From: Sinorhizobium alkalisoli
GTDB taxonomy: Bacteria > Pseudomonadota > Alphaproteobacteria > Rhizobiales > Rhizobiaceae
Length of the DNA: 64,000 nucleotides
NCBI RefSeq assembly: GCF_008932245.1
Contig: NZ_CP034910.1
Location: 496,001 to 560,000 of the forward strand
Reading direction: 5' to 3'
In this document: positions 32,601 to 42,852 of the stretch, piece by piece
How positions within the stretch are numbered: position 1 is the first letter of the stretch
Layout: each line of letters starts with the position of its first letter
The notes under the pieces: model-generated
The model's input: the letters and a program-made list of their open reading frames with translations, nothing else
Databases searched by the model: none
Told to the model about the DNA's origin: nothing
Program-made: the position numbers and the translations under genes

Positions 32601-35244
32601 GCAGTTCGAGCAGTGCCTCGATCGGGCGATCCCCGAGCAGTCGCCACATGCGCGCATATTCCCGCCGGACGTGTTCTTTCGTCGGATGCGCCGACCACGT
32701 GATGCCGACCCGGCGGAGATAGTCGAGGCCCACCGAGACGGCGCGGTCGCTTCGGCCGAGCGTCATGAAGAGGTCCACTTGCAACTGGGTTATGGTCGCC
32801 AGTTCGGGGAGGCTGGCAGTGCGGTTTGCCAGTCCGGCGAGGTGCGCCTCCGCTTCCCGCGGCGCTCCCGTGAGGAACTCGCACTCGGCCCGGTGCAGCT
32901 CGAGCGCGAAGGTCAGCTCGTGCCGGCGCTCCCAGCTGTCGTCCGGCAATATTGCTAGCCCCGCGGTGAAATACGTCAGCGCCGAGGCGTATGCGGTCGA
33001 AGCTCTGGCGCGCCGCCCGGCAATCAAATTCAGCTCGGCAGCTCGCTCCTGCTCCTCGGCCGAGGCGATCAGTGCGACGCCGCGGTTGAGTTGGCCGACG
33101 ATCTCGAAGACATGCTCCTCGACAGCTTCCGGCGGCGCGTGGGCGGCCAGCCGCCGGCCAATGGAAAGGTGCGCCGCAGCCCGCTCGGCTTCGGGGATCA
33201 GCGCATAGGCCGCCTCTTGGACGCGGTCGTGCAGGAATTGATAGGCTCCATCCCTCCGGAATACCAAGCCGGCTCGTTCCGCCTCCGATAGTGCTGCGTT
33301 CAGTGCAACCTCGGTCTCGCCCCGCATGAGGCCGAGGGTGGCGCTCTCGCCAGCGTTGCCCAGGCAGGCCAACTGCTGCAGGGCGTCCTGAGTCGCACCG
33401 GGGAGGCGGCGCAACCTCCCCAACAAAAGATCCACGACATTATCCGTGTAACCCTTTGCCTGAATGCGATTCAGGTCCCAGGACCAGCGTCCCTGCTCAT
33501 GATCGAAGGCGACCAGTCCTTCTTCGGCCAGTGCAGTGAGGAACTGGATGCCGAAGAAGGGATTGCCAGCGGTCTTTTCATGCACCAGCCGGGCCAGCGG
33601 CGCGGCACAGGCTGGCGTGCTATGCAGGGCATCGGCAACGAGCCCGCCGATATCTTCCAGCCTGAGCGGCGTCAGCACAATCTCCTGTACCGACGCGCCG
33701 GCGCCGCGGACCGCCGCCAGCCGCCGCATCAGCGGGTGCGCTGCCGTGACTTCGTTATCCCGGTAGGCGCCGACCAGCAGTACGTGGCGCAGCTCGGGCC
33801 GGGTCAGCAGGTGCTCAAGCAGGTCGAGCGTCGCAGCATCAAGCCACTGCAGGTCATCGAGGAACAGCGCGAGCGGATGCTGCGGCCGAGCGAACACACC
33901 GAGCAGCCGGCAGAACACCGTTTGGAAGCGGCGCTGCGCGTCCTGTGCCGGCAGCTCCGGCAGCGGCGGCTGTGGGCCTGTGATGAGTTCGAGCTCAGGG
34001 ACGAGTGTCACCATGAGATGTCCACTCGGGCCAAGCGCCTCGCCCAGGGCTTTACGCCAGGGCGCCAGCTCGGCCTCGCTCTTGCCCAGCAGCGGCTGGA
34101 TCAGCTCCTGCAGCGCCTGCGCCAGGCTCGCATAGGGGATGTCGCGCTTGTACAGGTCGAATTTGCCCGAGGCGAACAGCCCGCGCGGCCCGAGCACCTT
34201 ATGCAGTTCGTCGACGACGGCGGATTTGCCGATACCGGAATAGCCGGACACCAGCACTAGTTCCGGCGCGCCACCCTGGACGATGCGGTCGAAGGCGGCG
34301 AACAGGATCTTGATCTCGCGCTCGCGCCCGTACAGTTTCTCCGGAATCAGGATTCGGTCCGGCGTGTCGTGTTCGCCGAGCGGGAAGTCATGGATGCGGC
34401 CCCGAGCCTCCCAGGCCGTGAGGCAGCGCCGCAGGTCGTGCTCCAGGCCGGCGCCGGTCTGGTAGCGCTGCTCGGCGGTTTTCGCGAGCAGCTTCATGAT
34501 GATCGCTGAGATGGCGCCGGGCACCTCCTTCCGCCGCTCTTGGGGCGGCAACGGCTTCCTGGCGAGGTGGCAGTGCACCCATTCCATCGGATCGGCAGCC
34601 GCAAACGGCAACACACCCGTGAGCATTTGGTAAAAGGTGACGCCGAGCGCGTAGAAATCGCTGCGATGGTCGACCGATCGGTTCATGCGGCCGGTCTGCT
34701 CCGGTGCCATGTAGGCGAGCGTCCCTGCGATGGTCTCGGGCGGCTCGGGTGCCTGACGTTCGCGGGAGAGGCGCGAGGCAATGCCGAAGCCGATCAGCCG
34801 CACCTCTTCACTCGCGCCGTTTACCAGAATATTGGCCGGCTTGATGTCCTTGTGGATGAGACCGCGCCGGTGAACCTTGCACAGGGTCGCGGCGACGCCG
34901 ATAGCGATTCGTAAGAAGTCTCCGACCTCCATGGGGCCGTCGAGCAGCCGGGCGAGCGGCTCGCCGCCGGGGTCGTCGAGAACCAGCATCGTCCGGCTGC
35001 CTTTGCGCACGAACTCCAGTGGCTGCGCGGCCCATGCACCGTCCAGATCGTCCTTCAGTTCATATTCGTGGGCGAGGCGATCGAGGCTCGAGGGTGTCGG
35101 GTGCTCGCCGGCGGGAAGGATGATCAGCGCAGTGTTCCACCGCCCGCCGGCACCCCGACGTCGTCCGCGGCACAGCACGCGTTCGCCATCCTCCCACAGG
35201 ACCTCCAAGGTGCCATCTCCATCAGCGCCGAACGATAGGTTCAA
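29680..35244 (-). CDS. Giant sensor: Ser/Thr-kinase-like domain, AAA ATPase, helical repeats, GAF, PAS and histidine kinase
   Basis: An 1854-residue soluble protein. Residues 1-275 are Ser/Thr-kinase-like: HKDIKPANILV (131-141), activation-loop IGFGIAS (151) and APE (180). The DFG Asp is Gly here, so phosphotransfer is doubtful. An AAA-type ATPase follows, with Walker A GYSGIGKS (334-341) and ALFLDDLQWLD. About 640-1260 is helical-repeat; GAF about 1310-1465; PAS about 1476-1590; then HisKA with phospho-His about 1624 (IAHEVNQP) and HATPase to about 1835 (DSGPGLD, GMGMGLAICRS). This is the trifunctional kinase/ATPase/sensor family found in soil proteobacteria. The FixJ-type regulator upstream on the same strand is the likely partner. 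No membrane helices, so it senses inside the cell. Confidence 0.88.
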   Translation of the reverse strand: MNLSFGADGDGTLEVLWEDGERVLCRGRRRGAGGRWNTALIILPAGEHPTPSSLDRLAHEYELKDDLDGAWAAQPLEFVRKGSRTMLVLDDPGGEPLARLLDGPMEVGDFLRIAIGVAATLCKVHRRGLIHKDIKPANILVNGASEEVRLIGFGIASRLSRERQAPEPPETIAGTLAYMAPEQTGRMNRSVDHRSDFYALGVTFYQMLTGVLPFAAADPMEWVHCHLARKPLPPQERRKEVPGAISAIIMKLLAKTAEQRYQTGAGLEHDLRRCLTAWEARGRIHDFPLGEHDTPDRILIPEKLYGREREIKILFAAFDRIVQGGAPELVLVSGYSGIGKSAVVDELHKVLGPRGLFASGKFDLYKRDIPYASLAQALQELIQPLLGKSEAELAPWRKALGEALGPSGHLMVTLVPELELITGPQPPLPELPAQDAQRRFQTVFCRLLGVFARPQHPLALFLDDLQWLDAATLDLLEHLLTRPELRHVLLVGAYRDNEVTAAHPLMRRLAAVRGAGASVQEIVLTPLRLEDIGGLVADALHSTPACAAPLARLVHEKTAGNPFFGIQFLTALAEEGLVAFDHEQGRWSWDLNRIQAKGYTDNVVDLLLGRLRRLPGATQDALQQLACLGNAGESATLGLMRGETEVALNAALSEAERAGLVFRRDGAYQFLHDRVQEAAYALIPEAERAAAHLSIGRRLAAHAPPEAVEEHVFEIVGQLNRGVALIASAEEQERAAELNLIAGRRARASTAYASALTYFTAGLAILPDDSWERRHELTFALELHRAECEFLTGAPREAEAHLAGLANRTASLPELATITQLQVDLFMTLGRSDRAVSVGLDYLRRVGITWSAHPTKEHVRREYARMWRLLGDRPIEALLELPPMADPVASATMNVLTSLVSPALFTDENLRPLVIGRMVTLSLEHGNSDASCYAYATVGNVLGLFFGDYKAGLRFGQLGLDLVQQRGIDRLKARVYLAFGNLAMPSARHFQPGRPIARHAFDAAHQVGDLTYAAFSCNNILTQLLAGGDPLTEVQREAEAGLGFARQARFGLVVDLITAQLRLVRTLRGQTAIFGSFNDARFDEDRFEQHLEEDPRLSVAAWLYWIRKLQARFLAGDHPAAVLAATKAESLLWMSPAIFERAEYHLYSALARAALCDTASVEERALHRDALTAHRRRLREWAENCPENFASRAALVEAEIARLKGRELDAQRLYEQAIRSARDNGLVHHEALAHELAARFYAARGFETNFHAHLRSARHCYRSWGAVGKVQQLDTLYPDMPDDAPVRRQTGTIGASIEHLDLATVIKVSQAISGEIVFEKLLNTLMRTAIEQAGAERGLLIAGGEPRIMAEAMTRGDAVVVQLRDEVPSAITLPESILQHVLRTKESVILGDAAARSSFSADPYIRQHQARSVLCLPLLNQGQLTGVLYLENNLAARVFAPARIAVLKLLASQAAISLENTRLYRDLVEREAKIRRLVEANIIGIIIWDLEGRILEANDAFLHIVGYERDDLVSGRLRWTDLTPPEWLDRPAGGAQDYEPAGSQPPYEKEYIRKDGSRVPVLVGRASFEETRNQGVAFVLDLTERKRAEEALRESEEALREAQGHLAHANRVATMGQLTASIAHEVNQPIAASLTNAQAALRWLGAPAPNLEEGVQALRRIVENANRAGEVIDRIRALVKKAPPRKVQFDLNEAVRHVIALTRSEVLRQGVSLRSEFAKNLRPVEGDRVQLQQVVLNLIMNAIEAMSSVDEGERELLISTETAASGGVTVGVRDSGPGLDPQCMDRLFEAFYTTKSSGMGMGLAICRSIIEAHGGRLWAAGNEPRGAVFQFTLPIEREDAGGAEDTAPMAVLGN

Positions 35245-35613
35245 CTGCCGGACCCGGTCGACAACTTAGCGTTTCTCGACAGGCTGACAGCAACTTTGAG
35301 CGCCAAGATTCGTCCTCCAAGGCTAGCCAGAGCGAGCTTAAACGAGGACTTTTACCACACACGACATGGTGTGACGATGTCTTTTCCACCAGATTTCTTC
35401 GTGCGTTAGAGCGGATGCGTCTTCAGCACGGGCACGTGGACATGCAGCAGCCGACCCCCTCACAGGGAGCCGTCGGGAGAGCTTCAAGGGGCCCACTGTC
35501 GGAAGAGGGTCGGCCCCTGGTACGCTGCGGCACCTGACTATTGGCAGGAAGGAAGGATCGGAAACCAAAGAGGGAAAACCTATCCGCGCGCCCAAAAGCT
35601 CCTGTACCCCACC
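35245..35613. other. Intergenic region between the response regulator and the giant kinase
   Basis: No supported gene; an 85-codon frame on the minus strand has no family features. It probably holds the kinase promoter. The part near 35335-35400 is AT-rich compared with its surroundings. Confidence 0.45.
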
Positions 35614-36240
35614 TTACGGCTTTTCCTGCGCGAGCTCCAGCTTGTCCGCCATGCGGGCAAGTTCAGGCAAGGACCTGGCACGCATCTTGTGCATGACTTG
35701 GCTGCGGTGAACTTTCACGGTAATCTCGCTCACACCCAGATCGCCTGCGATTTGCTTGTTGAGCCGTCCGGTTACCACCAAGGCCATCACCTCGCGCTCC
35801 CGCGGGGTCAGGCTATCGAAACGCCTGCGCAACTCCGCCAATGCCTTTTCATTTTCAAGCCACACGCGGTCGCGTGCGAGGCCGAGGTGAACGGCGTCTA
35901 GCAGATCCTGATCGCGAAACGGTTTCGTCAGGAACTCGACCGCGCCCCCTTTCATCGCTTGGACGGACATGGGAATGTCGCCGTGCCCGGTGATGAAGAC
36001 GATCGGCAGCTGAATGTTTTCCCGCGATAACTCGAGCTGAAAGTCGAGACCGCTTTGCCCCGGCAGCCGGACATCGAGCACGAGACAGGTCGGTCCGTTG
36101 GGCCTCCCAGACCTAAGGAAGTCGCCCACCGAAGCGAGGAGCTTTACGTCGAAGCCAACGGACCGCAGCAGGCTGCCAAGCGCCTCGCGTATCGCCTGAT
36201 CATCATCGATGACGATGACGGTTTCTGGTGCCTCGGCCAT
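35614..36240 (-). CDS. FixJ/NarL-type response regulator
   Basis: A 208-residue protein: receiver domain (1-125) with the acidic pair IDDDQ, phospho-acceptor Asp56 (LVLDVRLPG) and Lys in LTKPFRDQD; then a LuxR-type HTH (about 140-205; LTPREREVMALVVTGRLNKQIAGDLGVSE). It is of FixJ subtype and binds DNA on phosphorylation. ATG at 36240 is preceded by GGGAGG. It is upstream of the giant kinase in the same direction with a 369-base gap, so they may be separate transcripts. The kinase's likely target is this regulator, by position. Confidence 0.87.
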   Translation of the reverse strand: MAEAPETVIVIDDDQAIREALGSLLRSVGFDVKLLASVGDFLRSGRPNGPTCLVLDVRLPGQSGLDFQLELSRENIQLPIVFITGHGDIPMSVQAMKGGAVEFLTKPFRDQDLLDAVHLGLARDRVWLENEKALAELRRRFDSLTPREREVMALVVTGRLNKQIAGDLGVSEITVKVHRSQVMHKMRARSLPELARMADKLELAQEKP

Positions 36241-36862
36241 CGTCAGCCTCCCCCGAAATGAAACTGCCTCTTTTGGACGTGCGCTGTCTGAACGCGCTGC
36301 GGCAACGCCCGACCAGCAGAGCACCATTCACGCCACGCGCACACTCCTTGTTCTCTCCTCCCTTGCTGCATGTCTTTGTCCTCAAATCGATATCGATTCA
36401 ATAACAAAGACATGCAGCAATTCAAAGTGCTGCAGCGACCTTTGCGCGTCTGATTAGACGCGCGGCGCCGTAGTCCCGGCACCGAGTGCCAGAATGCGCA
36501 TCAAGCGCTTCGGAAACAAGGCCAGACGTCTCCGCGAGAACGTTCGCCATCCGCCTTCCGTCTTCGGTGGCGTGCCAGGGCCGCAGCAAGGCCGGCCACG
36601 TTCGCGACCCGGAACCATGAGGCAGGAACAGGCGAAGTACTTGCCGGGGATCGCCGCGAAGGCTGAACGTCGGTAGACGTCTGTATAAGTATTACGAACC
36701 GTTTGGCTGCTCCGCCGGCCTATATGTATAATCGAAAAGAGGGTCTCCCCCACACTATCATCGGGTCCAGCAGCAAGTCTGGCCGCCAGTGGCAGGCTGC
36801 TTCGAAACGGCAGTGGATGCCAGAGCCGTCGGGCATCACGCAGGCTGCACCAGGAGACCCCG
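36241..36862. other. Intergenic region with a RIME-like repeat upstream of phaZ
   Basis: No supported gene. The repeat at 36363-36475 fills the left part. Two GGAAC motifs at 36611 and 36625 lack the TT at 18-19 bases and were not called promoters. AT-rich sequence at 36675-36730 is the best promoter region for phaZ. Confidence 0.5.
36363..36475 (-). repeat. RIME-like mosaic repeat, complete copy
   Basis: TTGCTGCATGTCTTTGT (36363-36379) and its perfect complement (36404-36420) form a 17-bp stem; GCGCGTCT (36444-36451) and AGACGCGC (36456-36463) form a second. Same blocks as the copy at 26422, in reverse order and orientation. Confidence 0.72.
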
Positions 36863-38299
36863 ATGAATCTCGCCTTCGCCAACCCCGCCTATTTCTGGTA
36901 CGAAACGGCTCATCGGATGCTCACCCCGGCACGGGCAACGACGCGGGGAATGAAGGTCATATTCGGGAACCCGAGCAACCCCATCAGCCGCACGGTGTAC
37001 GGCCGGACCATTGCAGCCGCCTGCGAACTTTTCGAGAACGCGACGCAGCGCTACGGCAAACCGACGTTCGGATTCTCCACCACTGTCGTCGACGGCCAAC
37101 AGTGCTGTGTGAGCGAACGCGTCGTCTGGGAACGGCCCTTCGGCCGGCTGATCGCATTCGATCGAGATCTCGGGCAGCCAACGCCGAAACCGAATGCTCC
37201 GATCGGGCAGGTGATCCCGTTCGACCAGGCGCGGCACCGCGCGAAGCCGCAGCCAAAGCTGATGATGATCGCCCCCCTATCCGGCCATTTCGCCACCCTC
37301 CTGCGCGGCACAGTGGAAGCCTTTCTCCCAACCCACCAGGTCTTCATCACAGACTGGACCGACGCACGTATGGTGCCGCTTTCGCAGGGGCGGTTCGATC
37401 TCGACGATTACATCGACTACCTCATCGCCATGTGCCGGGCGCTCGGGCCTGATCTCCACATCTTGGCGGTCTGCCAAAGCTCGGTGCCGGTGATCGCCGC
37501 CATTGCCTCTATGGAGGCAGAGAACGACCCGCTCACGCCACGCTCCGTGACCCTCATCGCAGGCCCGATCGACGCCCGCCGTTCCCCGACGGCGGTGAAC
37601 CGTTTCGCTGAGAAGCGCAGCATCGAGTGGTTCAGGAAACATTGCATCGCAAAGGTGCCCTCTGACTATCCGGGATCTCTGCGCGATGTCTATCCGGGCT
37701 TCATGCAGCTCTCCAGTTTCATGGCGATGAACATCGACCGGCATCTCACTGCGCATTGCAAGATGCTCAAGCATCTCGTCAATGGCGACGGAGAAGCGGC
37801 TGAGAAGCACCGGGACTTTTACGACGAATATCTGGCCGTCATGGACATGACTGCCGAATTCTACCTGCAGACGGTCGAACAGGTCTTCCTCCGCCATGAT
37901 CTGCCCAAGGGCGCGATGATCCATCGCGGGAAACGGGTGGACCTGGGCGCGATCCGGCGATGCGCGATCATGGTCGTGGAGGGCGAGAAGGATGATATCA
38001 CCGGCGTCGGCCAGACACGCGCGGCGCTCGAACTCACCCCCAATCTGCCGCGGGACAAAAAGGTCTACCATCTCCAGAAGGGGGCCGGGCATTACGGGGT
38101 GTTCAACGGCTCCCGCTTTCGTGCCGAGATCGCGCCCCGTATCACCCATTTCATCCTGGAACAGCAGATGCACGCAGGTTCCGAACGGGACATCGATCCG
38201 GGCGGCATGTCCGAGCGACGGCTGGACACGCCGGTCGCAGCGGCCACCGCAAGTCATGGCGAGGGTCAGGACCCTGCTGCAGGTTTCCTTGGATCCTAG
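36863..38299 (+). CDS. phaZ: Intracellular polyhydroxybutyrate depolymerase
   Basis: A 478-residue protein of the PhaZ family. The nucleophile is Cys204 in the lipase-box-like LAVCQSSVP, with family segments FITDWTDARMVPLSQGRFDLDD and the catalytic His in GAGHYGVFNG. It breaks down stored PHB granules to 3-hydroxybutyrate in starvation. The C-terminal 45 residues are disordered. It lies between two RIME-like repeats and before a receiver-domain gene. A separate, extracellular-type depolymerase-like protein is at 20951. Confidence 0.87.
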   Translation: MNLAFANPAYFWYETAHRMLTPARATTRGMKVIFGNPSNPISRTVYGRTIAAACELFENATQRYGKPTFGFSTTVVDGQQCCVSERVVWERPFGRLIAFDRDLGQPTPKPNAPIGQVIPFDQARHRAKPQPKLMMIAPLSGHFATLLRGTVEAFLPTHQVFITDWTDARMVPLSQGRFDLDDYIDYLIAMCRALGPDLHILAVCQSSVPVIAAIASMEAENDPLTPRSVTLIAGPIDARRSPTAVNRFAEKRSIEWFRKHCIAKVPSDYPGSLRDVYPGFMQLSSFMAMNIDRHLTAHCKMLKHLVNGDGEAAEKHRDFYDEYLAVMDMTAEFYLQTVEQVFLRHDLPKGAMIHRGKRVDLGAIRRCAIMVVEGEKDDITGVGQTRAALELTPNLPRDKKVYHLQKGAGHYGVFNGSRFRAEIAPRITHFILEQQMHAGSERDIDPGGMSERRLDTPVAAATASHGEGQDPAAGFLGS

Positions 38300-38310
38300 C
38301 TGATTCAAGC

Positions 38311-38380
38311 ATAAAAACATGCAGCATTTTCAACTTTCTACCTCGACCTTTGTGCGTCTGAAAAACGCACGGCGCTGCAG
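38311..38380 (-). repeat. RIME-like repeat, diverged copy
   Basis: ACATGCAGCA, then CGACCTTTGTGCGT and ACGCACGGCGCTGCAG match, with changes, the blocks of the copy at 36404-36475. GTGCGT (38352-38357) and ACGCAC (38365-38370) form the inner stem. It brackets phaZ together with that copy, in the same orientation. Confidence 0.6.
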
Positions 38381-38492
38381 TCTATACCATCGTATAGCTT
38401 TCGATGCCGTGGTCGGCATATTAGGGTGATCCTACAACGTGGCCATGAAAATGGAATTTTGCACAACCCTGGCCGCGAATTGGGAGGCGGCG

Positions 38493-38864
38493 GTGCTGAC
38501 CAACAAGCCTCTGATTGCGATTGTCGACGACGATGAGTCGATGCGGGAGGCTACAAAGGGGCTTATAAGATCGCTGGGTTTTGACGCCGATGTCTTTTCA
38601 TCCGCAGAAGATTTCTTGAGGTCCCCCCATATCTCCTGCACGGCCTGCCTGGTGACGGACATCCATATGCCCGGAATGAGCGGGCTCGATCTGCACCGCC
38701 GACTCATTTCGTTGGGCGAGAATATTCCGACCGTTCTGATCACCGCCTTTCCGGATGAAAACGTGCACGCGCGTGAGTTGGGTCCGGGTATCGTGGGCCA
38801 TTTAACAAAGCCGTTCGGCGAGCAGGACCTGCTGAACTGCATCCGTTCTGCGCTGGCGCGGTAG
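38493..38864 (+). CDS. Stand-alone receiver-domain protein (single-domain response regulator)
   Basis: A 123-residue receiver domain with DDDES, phospho-acceptor Asp in LVTDIHMPGMSG, Thr/Ser in ITAFPD and Lys in LTKPFGEQD. No output domain follows, so it may be a phosphate sink or act by protein contact, like the CheY/DivK or FixJ-N-like proteins. The frame is open from GTG at 38439, but GTG at 38493 has GGGAGG at the ideal distance. It is downstream of phaZ past a repeat, and could take phosphate from the giant kinase; that is speculation. Confidence 0.78.
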   Translation: MLTNKPLIAIVDDDESMREATKGLIRSLGFDADVFSSAEDFLRSPHISCTACLVTDIHMPGMSGLDLHRRLISLGENIPTVLITAFPDENVHARELGPGIVGHLTKPFGEQDLLNCIRSALAR

Positions 38865-38947
38865 CTGTCGCTATCCAGTCAGGGCCAGCGGTCATTCTAG
38901 GTCGCGGGATGCTCACAGCGGGGGTCGCAGGTCCTCGCTTTAAGGTT

Positions 38948-41158
<2,211 letters not shown>

Positions 41159-41186
41159 AGGGGAAGACAGTTGGTTATGGAAAAAG

Positions 41187-41207
41187 ATTGTTCATTGAGA
41201 TAACAAT
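41187..41207. promoter_or_regulatory. Inverted repeat upstream of the hydroxycinnamate operon, candidate MarR operator
   Basis: ATTGTT (41187-41192) and AACAAT (41202-41207) with a nine-base spacer, in an AT-rich stretch 36 bases before the first gene. MarR regulators often bind such dyads, and a marR gene lies in the operon. Confidence 0.5.
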
Positions 41208-41243
41208 ATTCCTGCATAACAAATTGATGAGGGAGGAAGTGCG

Positions 41244-42005
41244 ATGATCGAAGGGCATGTGGCCGTGGTGACGGGAGCGGGCAGCGGCCTTGGGGCGGCG
41301 ACCGCGCGGCACCTTGCCAGGCTCGGCGCCAAGGTCGCCTGCATCGATTTGATCGAGGATGCGGCGGCGGCTGTTGCGGCCGATATCGGCGGATTGGCCT
41401 TGGGCGCGGACGTGTCCGACGCGGCGGCAGTGGAGGCTGCATTCGATCGCATCTTGGGCACGCTGGGCGTGCCGCGCGTCACCGTCTCCTGCGCCGGCAT
41501 CGGAACGGCGGCCCGCATTCTGCCGCGGGACGGCAGCCTCACCGTGGGCCAGTTCGAGCGCACGCTCCGGGTCAATCTCGTGGGTACCTACACCGTGATG
41601 AGCATTGCTGCGCGGGCAATGGCGGCGGCCGAGCCGCTCGACAGGGATGGAGCAAGGGGTGTCATCGTCAATACCGCCTCGATCGCCTATCAAGACGGAC
41701 AGATCGGGCAGGCCGCCTATTCCGCCTCAAAGGGCGGAGTGGCGTCGATGACGCTGCCGGCCGCCCGCGAGCTGGCGCGCTTCGGTATCCGGGTCATGAC
41801 CATCGCTCCGGGACTGTTCGAAACCGCCATGAGCGCGGGTCTGCCCGACGACGCCCGTGCGGAAATCCTCAAGGCGGTGCCGTTTCCTGCAAGGATGGGC
41901 GACGCGAACGAATTCGCCCGGCTGGTGCAATGCATCGTCGAAAATCCAATGCTGAACGGCTCGGTGATCCGCCTGGATGCGGCCGTGCGCATGCCCATCA
42001 AATAG
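41244..42005 (+). CDS. SDR-family 3-hydroxyacyl-CoA dehydrogenase type protein of the hydroxycinnamate operon
   Basis: A 253-residue classical SDR: TGAGSGLG cofactor motif, catalytic Ser in NTASIAYQ, YSASK with Tyr and Lys, and an end resembling type II 3-hydroxyacyl-CoA dehydrogenases. First gene of the operon; in CoA-dependent beta-oxidative deacetylation of ferulate/p-coumarate (described in Agrobacterium fabrum) such a dehydrogenase oxidises the hydroxyphenyl-beta-hydroxypropionyl-CoA to the beta-keto form. GAGGGAGGAAG lies before the ATG. Confidence 0.82.
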   Translation: MIEGHVAVVTGAGSGLGAATARHLARLGAKVACIDLIEDAAAAVAADIGGLALGADVSDAAAVEAAFDRILGTLGVPRVTVSCAGIGTAARILPRDGSLTVGQFERTLRVNLVGTYTVMSIAARAMAAAEPLDRDGARGVIVNTASIAYQDGQIGQAAYSASKGGVASMTLPAARELARFGIRVMTIAPGLFETAMSAGLPDDARAEILKAVPFPARMGDANEFARLVQCIVENPMLNGSVIRLDAAVRMPIK

Positions 42006-42014
42006 GAGATGCAC

Positions 42015-42809
42015 TTGTCACAGGCGCATGTCACACCCAAGGACGCAGCACCGATCCTGACCGTCGAGATCGAGGGTCCGCTGGCCATCCTGACCATGAA
42101 CCGGCCCGAGAAGCGCAATGCAATGTGCGACGCGCTGCTCGATGCGATCGACGCATTTTTTGCCAGGCCGCCCCAGGGGGTCCGTGTCGTCATTCTGACC
42201 GGCACGGCGGGGCACTTCTGTTCGGGGCTCGATCTCAGCGAGCATGTGGCCCGCGATGCCGAGGGCACGATGCGACATTCGCGCAATTGGCACCGGGTGA
42301 TGGATCTCGTTCAGTTTTCGGGCCTGCCGGTCGTTTCGGCCATGTCCGGCGCCGTCATCGGCGGCGGACTGGAGCTTGCGGCCTCGACGCATGTGCGGAT
42401 TGCCGAACCCTCCACCATCTTCCAGCTGCCGGAGGGGCGGCGCGGCATCTATGTCGGCGGCGGCGCCAGCGTCCGCATCGGCCGCATCCTCGGCTCCGAC
42501 CGGATGTGCGAGATGATGCTGACCGGTCGTAAATACGGCGCCGAGGAAGCACTGGCATTGGGCCTCGCCCATTATGCGGTGGGCGAAGGCGAGGCGATGT
42601 CGCTCGCGCGCGAGCTGGCCCTGAAGATCGCGGAAAATGCCCAGCTATCGAATTTCATGATGATCCAGGCGATCAGCCGGATTTCCGACATGTCGCGCAG
42701 CGACGGCCTCTTTACCGAAAGCCTGGCGGCCGCCGTATCGCAGACCAGTGCGGATGCACAGGAAGGCCTGCGGGCCTTCCTAGAAAAGCGGAAGCCGGAG
42801 TTCCGGTAG
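42015..42809 (+). CDS. Enoyl-CoA hydratase/isomerase family protein (crotonase)
   Basis: A 264-residue crotonase with AGHFCSGLDLSEH and AVIGGGLELAASTHVRIAEPS forming the oxyanion hole, and LPEGRRGIYVGGGAS. It would hydrate the side-chain double bond of feruloyl- or p-coumaroyl-CoA. Glu in PEG region (the second catalytic acid position) is present. An ATG at 42009 touches AGGAG directly, so the TTG at 42015, six bases from that site, is the more likely start. Confidence 0.8.
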   Translation: MSQAHVTPKDAAPILTVEIEGPLAILTMNRPEKRNAMCDALLDAIDAFFARPPQGVRVVILTGTAGHFCSGLDLSEHVARDAEGTMRHSRNWHRVMDLVQFSGLPVVSAMSGAVIGGGLELAASTHVRIAEPSTIFQLPEGRRGIYVGGGASVRIGRILGSDRMCEMMLTGRKYGAEEALALGLAHYAVGEGEAMSLARELALKIAENAQLSNFMMIQAISRISDMSRSDGLFTESLAAAVSQTSADAQEGLRAFLEKRKPEFR

Positions 42810-42852
42810 ATCGCGGGACAGAGTGAAAGGTCGAGATAGAGGAGGAATATCG

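Noticed and set aside
35338..35595. 85-codon ORF between the response regulator and the giant kinase
   Set aside because: No ribosome-binding site, no family features and a composition like a non-coding shadow.
36611..36650. GGAAC motifs before phaZ as RpoE2 promoters
   Set aside because: Neither has TT at 18-19 bases downstream.
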